Positions 16,901 through 25,202 of a stretch of 64,000 bases of DNA are shown here, piece by piece (positions within the stretch are counted from its first letter, which is position 1; each line of letters opens with the position of its first letter). Both the position numbers and the translations under genes were made by a program. The notes beneath the pieces were generated by a model. The model was given only the letters and a program-made list of their open reading frames with translations, made no database searches and was not told the origin of the DNA. The DNA comes from Alkaliphilus peptidifermentans DSM 18978 (GTDB lineage: Bacteria > Bacillota > Clostridia > Peptostreptococcales > Natronincolaceae), in the NCBI RefSeq assembly GCF_900101495.1, contig NZ_FMUS01000017.1, positions 37,817-101,816 on the forward strand, given 5' to 3'.

Positions 16901-17962
16901 TCATGTTAAAAATTCACCTGCTCTATCCAGTATATATTTAATACTTTCTTTATTCACCTCATAATAGACTTTGTTTTCAATGCGTTTAGATGTGATAATA
17001 CCTAAGGATAAAAGCACAGAAACATGATGGGCCACAGTGGAATTGGATAGATTTAGTTTTTGTCCCAATTCATAACCATAGCTTGGAGTGGTATTAAGTA
17101 TACGAATTATTTTTATACGATTTTCATCAGATAATGCCTTTATTGAATCAATAAGTTTTGCATCGTCTATAGGTTCCTTAAACTTAATATCGGGTCTCCT
17201 GGTGCCATAAAGAAATATTAAGGCTTCAATTTCTGCATAGTATGAAAATAAGCCAGCAGTTAAGTAATAATACGATGGAATTAAAACTATTTGCTTTAAG
17301 TCTTTAAACTGACTAAAATCTATATCACAAAAAGAATTAATTTTAGTCTCGATATCATTTGTAAGTATTACTTTCATCTGCTCTATACTTTCTTCATGAA
17401 GCTTTGAAATAAAATCCATTTGTTTAATAAAATACTCTTCATAAAAGCTTCTAATCAGATTAATTAGACGTCCTTTTGTGTTATCAGCATCATGATACAT
17501 AAAGAATAGCTTCCATTTCTCAGCTTCAGGTAGATTTCTACCTTTAATGAAGTCCATAACCGCATCAGGACTATTAAGAGACCAAATAATTTCCTTCATA
17601 CGGAGGCTTTCACCATAGCCAGTAGCAAAAAAAGATCTAACTAAATCTAGTGATGGTGTAGACTCCAAAAGTTGAATAAAGGAATCAATACTTTTATATA
17701 TGTTTTTTTCCCAGCTATAGGAAACCAGTATCATGGCTAAATAACTCTCATAATTAAAGAAGATTTCCAGATCTCTTTTCATATCCGCTGACATAGATTT
17801 TCTGGTTTCATGAACCCATTGCTCTAATTCATCAGGCATATACTTATGATATTCATGATTTTCGGGAGTTAATTCTTCGTGGCATTGTATCCTTAGCATT
17901 GCAGCCAGTAGATCAAACACAGGAGATGTCTCAAGATAAATATTCTCATAATATGGCTTCAT
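16901..17962 (-). CDS. ArsR-type winged-helix regulator with large N-terminal domain
   Basis: A protein of 353 residues. The C-terminal 80 residues are a winged helix of the ArsR type: IKALSDENRIKIIRILN, then YGYELGQKLNLSNSTVAHHVSVL and the wing ENKVYYEV. The first 250 residues are helical, with no cysteine metal-site pattern, and probably bind a ligand. GGAGG precedes ATG 17962. The next gene on the strand is the MFS exporter, and the same 11-bp motif occurs ahead of both, so this gene likely controls the pump and itself. The N-terminal domain is not one I can name with confidence. Confidence 0.85.
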   Translation of the reverse strand: MKPYYENIYLETSPVFDLLAAMLRIQCHEELTPENHEYHKYMPDELEQWVHETRKSMSADMKRDLEIFFNYESYLAMILVSYSWEKNIYKSIDSFIQLLESTPSLDLVRSFFATGYGESLRMKEIIWSLNSPDAVMDFIKGRNLPEAEKWKLFFMYHDADNTKGRLINLIRSFYEEYFIKQMDFISKLHEESIEQMKVILTNDIETKINSFCDIDFSQFKDLKQIVLIPSYYYLTAGLFSYYAEIEALIFLYGTRRPDIKFKEPIDDAKLIDSIKALSDENRIKIIRILNTTPSYGYELGQKLNLSNSTVAHHVSVLLSLGIITSKRIENKVYYEVNKESIKYILDRAGEFLT

Positions 17963-17982
17963 AGGATACCTCCTTCTATATA

Positions 17983-17999
17983 TATCGAATGTTATGTTC
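17983..17999. promoter_or_regulatory. Operator-like motif before the ArsR-type gene
   Basis: TATCGAATGTT at 17983-17993 repeats the motif found at 16873-16883, within an alternating AT tract about 20-40 bp upstream of the regulator start. Autoregulation is inferred. Confidence 0.5.
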
Positions 18000-18134
18000 T
18001 ATATATATATTAATATGATAAAAGGATGATTTTGTCAATAGTTTTTAGAAAATATAATCATTTTGCATTATGTATCTATTATAGTAGGTTTCATGGTATA
18101 ATTTAAAAAAATCTTTATTTGAGGTGTTGTATTA

Positions 18135-18431
18135 ATGAGTAAAATTAAAGTAATTAAAATAAAACAAAAGGATGCTAAAGAATTAGGTATAGAAAGCTGG
18201 AACAGATGGCAATGCGATGTCAGCTCATTTGATTGGGAGTACCCAGAAGAAGAAACTGCATATATATATGAGGGTGAAGTAGTCGTTACTACAGATGAAG
18301 AAAAGGTACATATAAAAGAAAACATGCTGGTGATTTTTCCAAAGGGTCTGAAATGCCATTGGGAGGTAAAACAAAAAATTGATAAGGTATATACATTTCA
18401 TTTCAATGAAGAATTATTAGCTAAGCTATAG
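18135..18431 (+). CDS. Small cupin-domain protein
   Basis: A single-domain protein of 98 residues with a cupin barrel of the Cupin_3 (DUF861) kind: W-R-W-Q-C-D near 25, YPEEETAYIYEGEVVVTT for the first cupin motif and MLVIFPKGLKCHWEV for the second. The usual His pair is partly replaced by Glu residues. Cupin_3 proteins include ureidoglycolate-related and stress proteins, and no reaction can be given here. GAGGTG precedes the ATG. The next element is the fluoride riboswitch, so it may be transcribed separately from the antiporter. Confidence 0.85.
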   Translation: MSKIKVIKIKQKDAKELGIESWNRWQCDVSSFDWEYPEEETAYIYEGEVVVTTDEEKVHIKENMLVIFPKGLKCHWEVKQKIDKVYTFHFNEELLAKL

Positions 18432-18498
18432 AAAAATCAGATAAGGCTATTGAAAAATATAATTATTTCCATTACAATGGTATATGTACTAAATTTAT

Positions 18499-18576
18499 AG
18501 GTGATGGAGTTCGCCTTCAACTACTGTCAAACAGTTAATGACTCCTACAAAGCATTTGTTTTGTAGGGGTTTTTTG
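18499..18576 (+). promoter_or_regulatory. Fluoride riboswitch (crcB motif) with terminator
   Basis: GGTGATGGAGTTCGCC followed by TTCAAC, a CTGT/ACAG stem and TTAATGACTCCTAC at 18500-18548 reproduces the compact fluoride aptamer: the conserved GATG, the P1 stem GGTGA/TCGCC and the TGACTCCTAC 3' part. CTCCTACAAA (18542-18551) can instead pair with TTTGTAGGGG (18560-18569), followed by T6, making a terminator that uses the 3' strand of the aptamer. Fluoride should stabilise the aptamer and allow transcription of the antiporter gene at 18623. Confidence 0.92.
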
Positions 18577-18622
18577 TTTTTTCTATAGCGCAGGGGCATA
18601 ATTAAATATGAGGAGTGATAAA

Positions 18623-19795
18623 ATGGCATTTAGCTTGGCAGCAATAATATTACTTGGCCTATTGGCAAATAAGTTATTTACTAAAATCAAGCTTCCAGGG
18701 CTACTTGGAATGCTTTTATTGGGTGTCTTAATAGGACCCTATGGATTAAATTATATAGATGATAGCCTAATGAATATTTCTGCTGATCTTAGGAAAATAG
18801 CTTTAATTGTAATTTTACTTAGGGCAGGATTAGGTATAAAGAGGGATGAATTGAACAAGGTGGGCAGGGCAGCTTTTCGGCTATGCTTTATACCTGGAGT
18901 ATTTGAAGGTGTAACAATTATTATTTTCAGTCATATGGTATTGGGCTTTACCATCATTGAGGCTGGTATTCTAGGCTTTATTATAGCGGCTGTATCGCCA
19001 GCAGTAGTAGTGCCACAAATGCTTAAATTTATTGAAGAGGGCAAAGGAAAGGAAAAAGCAATTCCAACCATAATGTTAGCTGGAGTATCAGTTGATGATG
19101 TGGTGGCTATAACAATTTTTTCAGCTTTTTTAGGTATGTATGGAAATGAAGGAGTCAGCTTCTCAATACAGCTACTTAAAATACCTATATCAATAGCCAC
19201 TGGCATTATTCTAGGTATAATAACAGCTACACTGTTTTTGCATCTTTTTAATAAATACTCAATTCGACATACAAAAAAAGCACTTATGCTAATAGGGGCG
19301 GCAATAATTATGACTACCCTCGAAGATGTATTACAACCCATTTTACCAATAGCAAGTCTTTTAGGGGTAATGACAATAGGGTTTATATTATTAGAAAGAA
19401 AGCCTAAGCTGGCAGAGGGTCTCGCCAGTAAATATAATAAGATTTGGGTATTCGCTGAGTTATTACTCTTCGTTCTGGTTGGGGCACAGGTAAATATATA
19501 TGTTGCATTTGATGCAGGAATGATTGGATTAATAATCATTTTACTAGGTCTAACGGCTAGAAGTATTGGTGTGTTCCTATCATTGGTTGGTACAAATTTA
19601 AACCTTAAAGAGAAGCTTTTTTGCATAATGGCATATACACCAAAAGCAACAGTACAGGCAGCAATTGGTGCAATTCCAATGGCGGCAGGCGTACCTCAAG
19701 GAGAGTTGATTTTAGCCTTGGCCGTTTTATCAATAATCATCACAGCTCCACTGGGTGCTATTGGTATAAAATATGCAGGAGAAAAATTTTTATAG
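18623..19795 (+). CDS. Cation:proton antiporter (CPA/NhaP type) under fluoride riboswitch control
   Basis: An integral membrane protein of about 390 residues with about twelve hydrophobic segments. LPGLLGMLLLGVLIGPYGL near the start and AGVSVDDVVAITIF in the middle are typical of monovalent cation/proton antiporters; the Asp pair in VDDVV is the likely ion site. GAGGAGTG lies just before ATG 18623, so the in-frame ATG at 18608 is rejected. The fluoride riboswitch directly upstream predicts a role in fluoride tolerance. Antiporters of this kind are known among fluoride-riboswitch-controlled genes besides Fluc and CLC-F. Whether it moves fluoride or corrects acid or sodium stress caused by HF entry is open. 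Confidence 0.88.
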   Translation: MAFSLAAIILLGLLANKLFTKIKLPGLLGMLLLGVLIGPYGLNYIDDSLMNISADLRKIALIVILLRAGLGIKRDELNKVGRAAFRLCFIPGVFEGVTIIIFSHMVLGFTIIEAGILGFIIAAVSPAVVVPQMLKFIEEGKGKEKAIPTIMLAGVSVDDVVAITIFSAFLGMYGNEGVSFSIQLLKIPISIATGIILGIITATLFLHLFNKYSIRHTKKALMLIGAAIIMTTLEDVLQPILPIASLLGVMTIGFILLERKPKLAEGLASKYNKIWVFAELLLFVLVGAQVNIYVAFDAGMIGLIIILLGLTARSIGVFLSLVGTNLNLKEKLFCIMAYTPKATVQAAIGAIPMAAGVPQGELILALAVLSIIITAPLGAIGIKYAGEKFL

Positions 19796-19836
19796 TAGAA
19801 ATATAAAAAAAATATAATGTTAAAAGGAGTCTTAAA

Positions 19837-20163
19837 ATGAAAAACCATCTGACCATAAATGAAATGCAAAAAATTGTTGACGAATATATCAGTCAGTTTA
19901 AAGAAGGATACTTTAGTCCTCTTGCTTTGATGGCAAGGCTAACAGAAGAGACCGGTGAGTTAGCAAGGGAGGTAAATCATTACTATGGAGAAAAGCCCAA
20001 GCGTAAGGATGAACCCCACAATACCATTGATATGGAGCTGGCAGATTGTCTTTTTATTCTTGCTTGCTTTGCAAACTCCTTAGATATTGATTTAGAAAAG
20101 GCCTTTTTTGATATGATGGAAAAATTTAATACAAGAGACATAGATCGTTGGACTAAAAAATAA
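19837..20163 (+). CDS. MazG-like nucleotide pyrophosphohydrolase
   Basis: A helical protein of 108 residues with the MazG pattern: LARLTEETGELAREVNHYYG (paired Glu residues for Mg) and MELADCLFILACFANSLDIDL (Glu and Asp). These enzymes cleave (d)NTPs to monophosphates and pyrophosphate, removing unwanted nucleotides. AAAGGAG precedes the start. It follows the antiporter gene by 41 bp without a visible terminator, so it may be co-transcribed from the fluoride-responsive promoter; the small house-cleaning function would be incidental to fluoride. Confidence 0.85.
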   Translation: MKNHLTINEMQKIVDEYISQFKEGYFSPLALMARLTEETGELAREVNHYYGEKPKRKDEPHNTIDMELADCLFILACFANSLDIDLEKAFFDMMEKFNTRDIDRWTKK

Positions 20164-20249
20164 AAAAAGCTAGTAATGTGAGTTGAATCAAAGTAATTTA
20201 ATATTTTGTGGGTTAAGATATAACTATAAAAGAAATGGAGGGAAGAAAT

Positions 20250-20963
20250 ATGGAAAATGTATTTACTAGCACCCACAAAATTGGAGATATTGTAACTAAG
20301 CTTCCAAGGGCAGCAGAAATATTTAAAGCCCAGGGAATTGATTTTTGTTGTGGTGGAGATCGACCACTATCTGTTGCCATCCTTGAACAAAATCTAAATG
20401 AGGATATTATATTGGCTCAATTAAACCAAGCCTATGCAGAGGCTAAGGAGCTAAAAGATAAGGGGATAGACTGGGAGAATGCAGGCTATAGTCAACTAAT
20501 TGATTATATTATCGATAAGCATCACACCTATGTGAGAAAAGAGCTTCCAAGATTAAGCGATTTAACTGCAAAGATTCTAAAAGTTCACTGGGTAGATAAT
20601 GGAGAAGTTCTAACTAAAGTACACAAAGATTTCCACATGCTAAAGATGGAATTAGAGCAACACCTTATAAAGGAAGAGGAAATACTTTTTCCAATGGTTA
20701 AGGATTATGAAAAGAACCCATCAAGGGAGCTTCTAGAAAAAATTCTACAAGTAAATAAAGAGCTTGAGGATGAGCATGATGGAGCCGGTGACCTGCTAAA
20801 AAGCTTAAGGAAAATAACAACTAACTTTACAGTTCCAGCAGGGGGGTGCAATAGCTACATTTTAACCTTTAAGGGATTAGAAGAATTGGAATGGGACTTG
20901 TTTCAGCATATTCACCTGGAAAATAATGTTCTATTTAAGCGATTAGAGGAAGAATTAGAATAA
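20250..20963 (+). CDS. ric: Iron-sulfur cluster repair di-iron protein (Ric/ScdA/YtfE)
   Basis: A protein of 237 residues. An N-terminal ScdA_N/DUF542 domain contains DFCCGGDRPL (about 32-41). A hemerythrin-like domain follows with His and Glu ligands in DKHHTYVRKEL, HKDFHMLKMELEQHLIKEEEILFP and LEDEHDGAGD. Ric proteins release iron and rebuild Fe-S clusters damaged by nitric oxide or oxidants. GGAGGGAAG before ATG 20250 decides the start over ATG 20235. It is convergent with uppP; a small inserted element lies between them. Confidence 0.92.
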   Translation: MENVFTSTHKIGDIVTKLPRAAEIFKAQGIDFCCGGDRPLSVAILEQNLNEDIILAQLNQAYAEAKELKDKGIDWENAGYSQLIDYIIDKHHTYVRKELPRLSDLTAKILKVHWVDNGEVLTKVHKDFHMLKMELEQHLIKEEEILFPMVKDYEKNPSRELLEKILQVNKELEDEHDGAGDLLKSLRKITTNFTVPAGGCNSYILTFKGLEELEWDLFQHIHLENNVLFKRLEEELE

Positions 20964-20971
20964 AAAATAAT

Positions 20972-20990
20972 AGAGCCTATGAAGGGCTCT
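20972..20990 (-). terminator. uppP terminator hairpin, left copy of a duplicated hairpin
   Basis: AGAGCC-TATGAA-GGGCTCT, a 6-7 bp stem. Read on the - strand it is followed by a T-rich tract (TATTATTTTTTATT), so this copy is probably the working terminator for uppP. The same 19-20 bases recur at 21142-21160 on the other side of the inserted element. Confidence 0.7.
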
Positions 20991-21141
20991 GAGGTTGTTG
21001 AAAAAGTCAACAATATCCAGACTGTTCAAAATTCTTCAGATTCAAGGCGCAAGAAAACCCAGCGACTGCAGCGTATACGTAATACGTAAGGGTGCTGGGT
21101 TTTTGCAGTAACGAAGAAGATGGAGGATTTTCAACAGTCTG
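20991..21141 (+). mobile_element. Foldback MITE-like element, family A, copy 1
   Basis: A ~151-bp non-coding insert, nearly identical (about five differences by eye) to 44619-44770. It opens with a perfect hairpin, TTGTTGA-AAAAG-TCAACAA. Most of the rest is an imperfect palindrome: CAGACTGTTCAAAAT on the left matches the complement of ATTTTCAACAGTCTG at the right end, and AAAACCCAGC pairs with GCTGGGTTTT inside. It is flanked by two copies of the uppP terminator hairpin (20972-20990 and 21142-21160). No ORF is present, so a transposase from elsewhere would be needed. Confidence 0.75.
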
Positions 21142-21160
21142 AGAGCCTATGAAGGGCTCT
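21142..21160 (-). repeat. Right copy of the duplicated uppP terminator hairpin
   Basis: AGAGCCTATGAAGGGCTCT, identical to 20972-20990, and lying immediately after the uppP stop codon. On the - strand this copy runs into the inserted element rather than a T-run. It looks like a target-site duplication. Confidence 0.75.
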
Positions 21161-21161
21161 G

Positions 21162-21992
21162 TTATCTTACTATTGATATTATAACAACTATACAACCTAT
21201 GGTCCATGTATAAAAGGAGAAGTAGTAGAGCTTCTCTTTTTTTATAAAATTGATCAAGGTTCTGATGGCAAACACACCAGAAAGAAAGGCTGCTAAAATT
21301 CCTGCAACTAATACTCCAAAGGTCATATCACCTAAGCCAACACTAAAAGCATCTCTAGTTTCAAGTATCGTTGCTCCAAGTATTGCAGGTATTGAAATTA
21401 AAAAGGAAAACTTTGTAGCAAGCTCCTTATTAAATCCTCTAAATAGTGAACCTACAATAGTGGCTCCAGACCTAGATATACCAGGGGTCATAGCAAAGCC
21501 CTGAAATAAACCTACAATAACTGCATCATACCATTTCATTTGATGAATATTTCGAATTCCTTTGTTGTATTTTTCAGCTAACCATAATAGAGTACCGGTA
21601 ATAATTAATGAGACTCCTATAACAAGTGAAGATGTGTAAAAACCAGAAAAGACATCCTTTAGAAATAATCCCATCAGTCCTGTTGGAGTTGTAGCAACAA
21701 TAATCATTATGGCAAGCCTTCGATATTGATTATTAATTTTAAAGCCCTTCCCTGTAAACAGCTCTATAATAAGCAATAAGCTTTCCTTAATGATATTAAA
21801 AATATCCTTATAATAAATAAAGAAGACAGATACTAATGTTCCAACGTGCAGCATTACAGTAAGAAAAAATATTTTATCCTCAGGAACCTTAAGCAGCTGC
21901 TGAGTTATGGCAAGGTGTCCAGAGCTGCTGACGGGTAAAAATTCAGTTAAGCCCTGTACAATTCCCAGAATAATTGCTTTTATAATTGTCAT
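21162..21992 (-). CDS. uppP: Undecaprenyl-diphosphatase UppP (BacA)
   Basis: A 276-residue membrane enzyme that dephosphorylates undecaprenyl pyrophosphate to recycle the lipid carrier of cell-wall synthesis; extra copies give bacitracin resistance. The two diagnostic motifs are present: GIVQGLTEFLPVSSSGHLAI near residue 10, with the conserved Glu and the SSSGH block, and GFAMTPGISRSGATI in the second half, with the essential Arg. About eight membrane segments are predicted. GAGGTG precedes the ATG at 21992. It ends one base after a duplicated terminator hairpin. Confidence 0.95.
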   Translation of the reverse strand: MTIIKAIILGIVQGLTEFLPVSSSGHLAITQQLLKVPEDKIFFLTVMLHVGTLVSVFFIYYKDIFNIIKESLLLIIELFTGKGFKINNQYRRLAIMIIVATTPTGLMGLFLKDVFSGFYTSSLVIGVSLIITGTLLWLAEKYNKGIRNIHQMKWYDAVIVGLFQGFAMTPGISRSGATIVGSLFRGFNKELATKFSFLISIPAILGATILETRDAFSVGLGDMTFGVLVAGILAAFLSGVFAIRTLINFIKKEKLYYFSFYTWTIGCIVVIISIVR

Positions 21993-22343
21993 AATATCAC
22001 CTCTAGAGATAGTATATTTAACCGTATTTGATTATAACACAAAAAGAAGTAAATCTACTAGTATTACTAGTATGAGGAGTAGTATATTAATTACAGACTG
22101 GAAATGGAAAATATGTAATTATGTGAGTTTGAAACTAACATTAACTATTGAGAAATTCTTATGACAAATTCTTAAAAAATAAATGGTTTTATCCAACAAC
22201 TGGGTATTAAATTCTTTAGAGGAAATAATATGAAATATGTTGAAATATAATATTTAGATGATTATAGGTGAAGCAGTAATCTGAGAAATGCTATGCTATG
22301 AAATTTACATAAACAGTTACTTTGGAAAAGAAAGGGGATTTAA
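21993..22343. other. Gene-free segment between divergent uppP and the aldehyde dehydrogenase gene
   Basis: It is AT-rich with no usable ORF or RNA signature. The only structure seen is TACTAGTATTACTAGTA at 22056-22072, a near-palindromic doublet that could be an operator for either divergent gene. Confidence 0.4.
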
Positions 22344-23786
22344 ATGATAAAATATAAAATGTTTATTCAAGGTCAATGGGTAGAAGCTGAGGGTGGCAGT
22401 ACCATTGAGGTTAATAATCCTGCAACTGGAGAGGTAATTGGTTTTATACCGAAGGGTGCAGCTAACGAAGCAAAAGCTGCAATCGATGCAGCATATGGGG
22501 CATTAGAAGAATGGAGAACCCTTACCGCCAATAAAAGGGGAGACCTATTAAAGAAGCTATATGATTTAATGCTTGAAAACAAAGAAGAAATAGCAAAAAT
22601 TATGACCCTTGAGCAGGGTAAGCCTTTACAAGAGGCCAGAGGAGAGGTTGTTTATGGAGCTGGTTTTCTTGAATGGTATGGTGAAGAAGCCAAAAGAATT
22701 TATGGAGAAACAATACCTTCATGGAATAGAAATAAAAGAATTATGGTGTTAAAACAGCCAATTGGAGTAGTTGCTGCAATAACACCCTGGAACTTTCCAG
22801 CAGCAATGATTACACGAAAGATAGCACCAGCATTAGCTGCTGGCTGTACAGTAGTTTTGAAGCCTGCTACTCAAACTCCATTAACGGCTGTCAAAATAAT
22901 GGAGCTAATTGAGAAGGCAGGATTCCCCAAGGGAGTAGTAAATATGGTAACAGGTGATTCCGGTGAAATTGGTAAAACCCTTATGGCGGATAAAAGGGTT
23001 AGAAAATTAACATTTACAGGATCTACTGAGGTTGGTAAGTATTTAATGAAGCAATCGGCTGATACAATGAAAAACCTATCATTGGAGCTTGGAGGGCATG
23101 CACCCTTTATAGTGTTTAATGATGCCGATATCGAAAAAGCAGCAAAGGCAGCAGTTGCTTCAAAATTTCGAAATTGTGGACAAACATGCATTTCCACTAA
23201 TAGATTTTATGTACATGAAAGCATTAAGGATAATTTTATTGAAAATGTAGTTGGTATTTTAAAGAACCTTCGCATTGGAAATGGAATGGAGGATGGGGTT
23301 GAAATTGGTCCTCTCATTGATAAAAACAGCTTTGTCAAAGTTAAAAGCCATATTGACGATGCAGTAGAAAAGGGTGCAAAAATAGCCTTTGGCGGTAGGG
23401 TAATGCATAGTGGCGTAAATGAGCTGGGTGGGTATTTTATTGAGCCAACCCTTTTAGTAGATGTAACAGAAAATATGATAATAGCCAATGAAGAAACATT
23501 TGGACCTGTGATGCCAATAATTACTTTTGATGGTGATGAGGAAGTAATTTCTATGGCTAATAATAGTGATTATGGACTAGCAGCCTACTTCTTTACAGAA
23601 TCAATATCTAGAGGATTTAAAGTAATGGAAAGGCTAGAGTATGGAATAGTAGGTTTTAATGATGGAATGCCCTCAACACCACAGGCTCCCTTTGGTGGAT
23701 ATAAGGAAAGTGGAATGGGTCGTGAAGGAGGGCATCATGGAATAGAGGGGTTCTTAGAAGTTAAATATGTATCAATAGATTTATAA
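22344..23786 (+). CDS. gabD: NAD(P)-dependent succinate-semialdehyde dehydrogenase-type aldehyde dehydrogenase
   Basis: A protein of 480 residues with the aldehyde dehydrogenase fold. PWNFPAAMITRKIAPALAAGC is the GabD-like region before the cofactor site, FTGSTEVGKYLM the Rossmann Gly motif, LELGGHAP contains the general-base Glu, and NCGQTCIS the nucleophilic Cys. Length and the sequence APFGGYKESGMGREGG match GabD-type enzymes, which oxidise succinic semialdehyde (4-aminobutyrate catabolism) and relatives such as glutarate semialdehyde. No aminotransferase is adjacent, so the physiological aldehyde is inferred from the family only. A ribosome-binding AAAGGGG precedes the start. Confidence 0.88.
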   Translation: MIKYKMFIQGQWVEAEGGSTIEVNNPATGEVIGFIPKGAANEAKAAIDAAYGALEEWRTLTANKRGDLLKKLYDLMLENKEEIAKIMTLEQGKPLQEARGEVVYGAGFLEWYGEEAKRIYGETIPSWNRNKRIMVLKQPIGVVAAITPWNFPAAMITRKIAPALAAGCTVVLKPATQTPLTAVKIMELIEKAGFPKGVVNMVTGDSGEIGKTLMADKRVRKLTFTGSTEVGKYLMKQSADTMKNLSLELGGHAPFIVFNDADIEKAAKAAVASKFRNCGQTCISTNRFYVHESIKDNFIENVVGILKNLRIGNGMEDGVEIGPLIDKNSFVKVKSHIDDAVEKGAKIAFGGRVMHSGVNELGGYFIEPTLLVDVTENMIIANEETFGPVMPIITFDGDEEVISMANNSDYGLAAYFFTESISRGFKVMERLEYGIVGFNDGMPSTPQAPFGGYKESGMGREGGHHGIEGFLEVKYVSIDL

Positions 23787-23806
23787 ACACCATTTAAATT
23801 GTCCAG

Positions 23807-23838
23807 AATGAGTCGAAGATTTTTTTCGACTCATTTTC
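23807..23838 (+). terminator. Intrinsic terminator after gabD
   Basis: AATGAGTCGAA (23807-23817) pairs with TTCGACTCATT (23825-23835), then TTTC. Confidence 0.85.
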
Positions 23839-23982
23839 TATTTTCTCCAGCACTACTAAAGAGATTTTGATTTTATTACTTTTCAGATTAAATAATATAA
23901 AAACTAAAGAGGGTAATAATAAGTTGGTAATACAATGATATTTGGCAGGTTATAAATGCAATATTAAGTGGGAGTTGAAGAA

Positions 23983-24660
23983 ATGCTGATAATCTTTACG
24001 CGGGCTTTTATATTATATTTTATTGTGGTTATTGTAATGAGAATGATGGGTAAAAGACAAATTGCACAAATGCAGCCCTTTGAATTAGTAATAACTATCA
24101 TGATAGCAGAGCTGGCAGCCACCCCAATGGAGAATGCATCAATACCCTTAATAAATGGAGTAATACCAATATTAACTCTATTATCTGTTCAAGTCTTGGT
24201 ATCCTTCTTATCGTTAAAAAGCGAAATTTTCCGTGAAGTAATATGTGGTAAACCCAGTGTATTAATTTATAAGGGGAAAATTGTGCAGTCTGAAATAAGA
24301 AGATTGAGGATTAATATGAACGATCTATTGGAGCAACTAAGAGGAAAAGATTATCCCAATTTACACGACGTAGAATATGCAATATTAGAAACAAACGGGC
24401 AAATTAGTGTTATTCCACGATCAGAAAAGCAACAGGTGCTAAGGGAAGATATGAAAATATATACCCCACAGGAAGAATTACCAGTAACCTTAATAGTAGA
24501 TGGAAATCTAATAAGAAAAAACCTAAAAAAAGCTGGCTTAGATGAAGACTATGTAATAAAGCAACTAAAAATGATGAAAATAGACAAAGTTGAGGAGACT
24601 TTTTTTGCGTTTTTATCTTCCGATCAAAAATTTTATGCCCAGAAAAAAACTCTTCAGTAG
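23983..24660 (+). CDS. DUF421 (YetF-like) membrane protein
   Basis: A protein of about 225 residues. Three N-terminal membrane segments contain MRMMGKRQIAQMQPFELVI, the signature of DUF421/YetF proteins. A soluble C-terminal domain follows, with GKPSVLIYKGKIV and LRGKDYPNLHDVEYAILETNG. YetF-like proteins are common in sporeformers, some being spore-membrane proteins; the biochemical role is unclear. GGGAG is well placed for ATG 23983, so the GTG at 23968 is not used. It is directly followed by a DUF4363 gene, a recurrent partner. Confidence 0.88.
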   Translation: MLIIFTRAFILYFIVVIVMRMMGKRQIAQMQPFELVITIMIAELAATPMENASIPLINGVIPILTLLSVQVLVSFLSLKSEIFREVICGKPSVLIYKGKIVQSEIRRLRINMNDLLEQLRGKDYPNLHDVEYAILETNGQISVIPRSEKQQVLREDMKIYTPQEELPVTLIVDGNLIRKNLKKAGLDEDYVIKQLKMMKIDKVEETFFAFLSSDQKFYAQKKTLQ

Positions 24661-24669
24661 GGAGGCTAT

Positions 24670-25050
24670 ATGAAAACAGTAATAATTACTCTAGTTATCT
24701 TAATAACATTTTTTATAGGTGCAGTAATATTTCAACAGTATGTCGAGAATAGCTGTAAAACACTTTTAGCTCATATCGAAAGATTAGACGAGAGCATTTT
24801 AGCTGAAAACTGGGAGGAAGCAGAAAATAATATACAGGATTTAAGAAAGGAATGGGAGCAAAAGAAAAAGATATGGGAAGTTGTACTAGAACACTATGAT
24901 TTAGATGCTATCGAAATTGCAATAACAAAAATTGAGAGGTATACGGAGGTAAATGAAAAAATAATGACATTAGGTGAAATAGTGCAGCTAAAGTTCTTAA
25001 TAAGACACGTTTCAGATAGAGAGTCCTTTAGATTATCAAATCTTTTATAA
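24670..25050 (+). CDS. DUF4363 family protein
   Basis: A 126-residue protein with one N-terminal membrane segment (about 3-22), then an all-helical, heavily charged domain with LLAHIERLDESILAENWEEA and WEQKKKIWEVVLEHYDLDAIE. This is the DUF4363 pattern; members regularly follow DUF421 genes, as here (9 bp apart, GGAGG site), and are probably membrane-tethered partners of the YetF-like protein. The exact function is unknown. Confidence 0.82.
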   Translation: MKTVIITLVILITFFIGAVIFQQYVENSCKTLLAHIERLDESILAENWEEAENNIQDLRKEWEQKKKIWEVVLEHYDLDAIEIAITKIERYTEVNEKIMTLGEIVQLKFLIRHVSDRESFRLSNLL

Positions 25051-25202
25051 TTAATTCAATATATAATAACTATATTAAAGTGAGAGTAAAAAAATAGAAC
25101 TTTACCACAACAGATAAAAGTATTAAAATTATACCATGTGAGTGAATTATGAGACCCATATTTCCCAAACAAAATATCACATGGAAGAGGGCGCATCTTT
25201 AG

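Noticed and set aside
18931..19626. Long open frame on the - strand (231 codons)
   Set aside because: It lies wholly antisense to the antiporter gene, has no ribosome-binding site, and the translation is low-complexity with no family features.
20991..21141. CRISPR or REP array
   Set aside because: The repeated unit occurs once here and once 23.6 kb away, with no regular spacers; it is an individual insertion.
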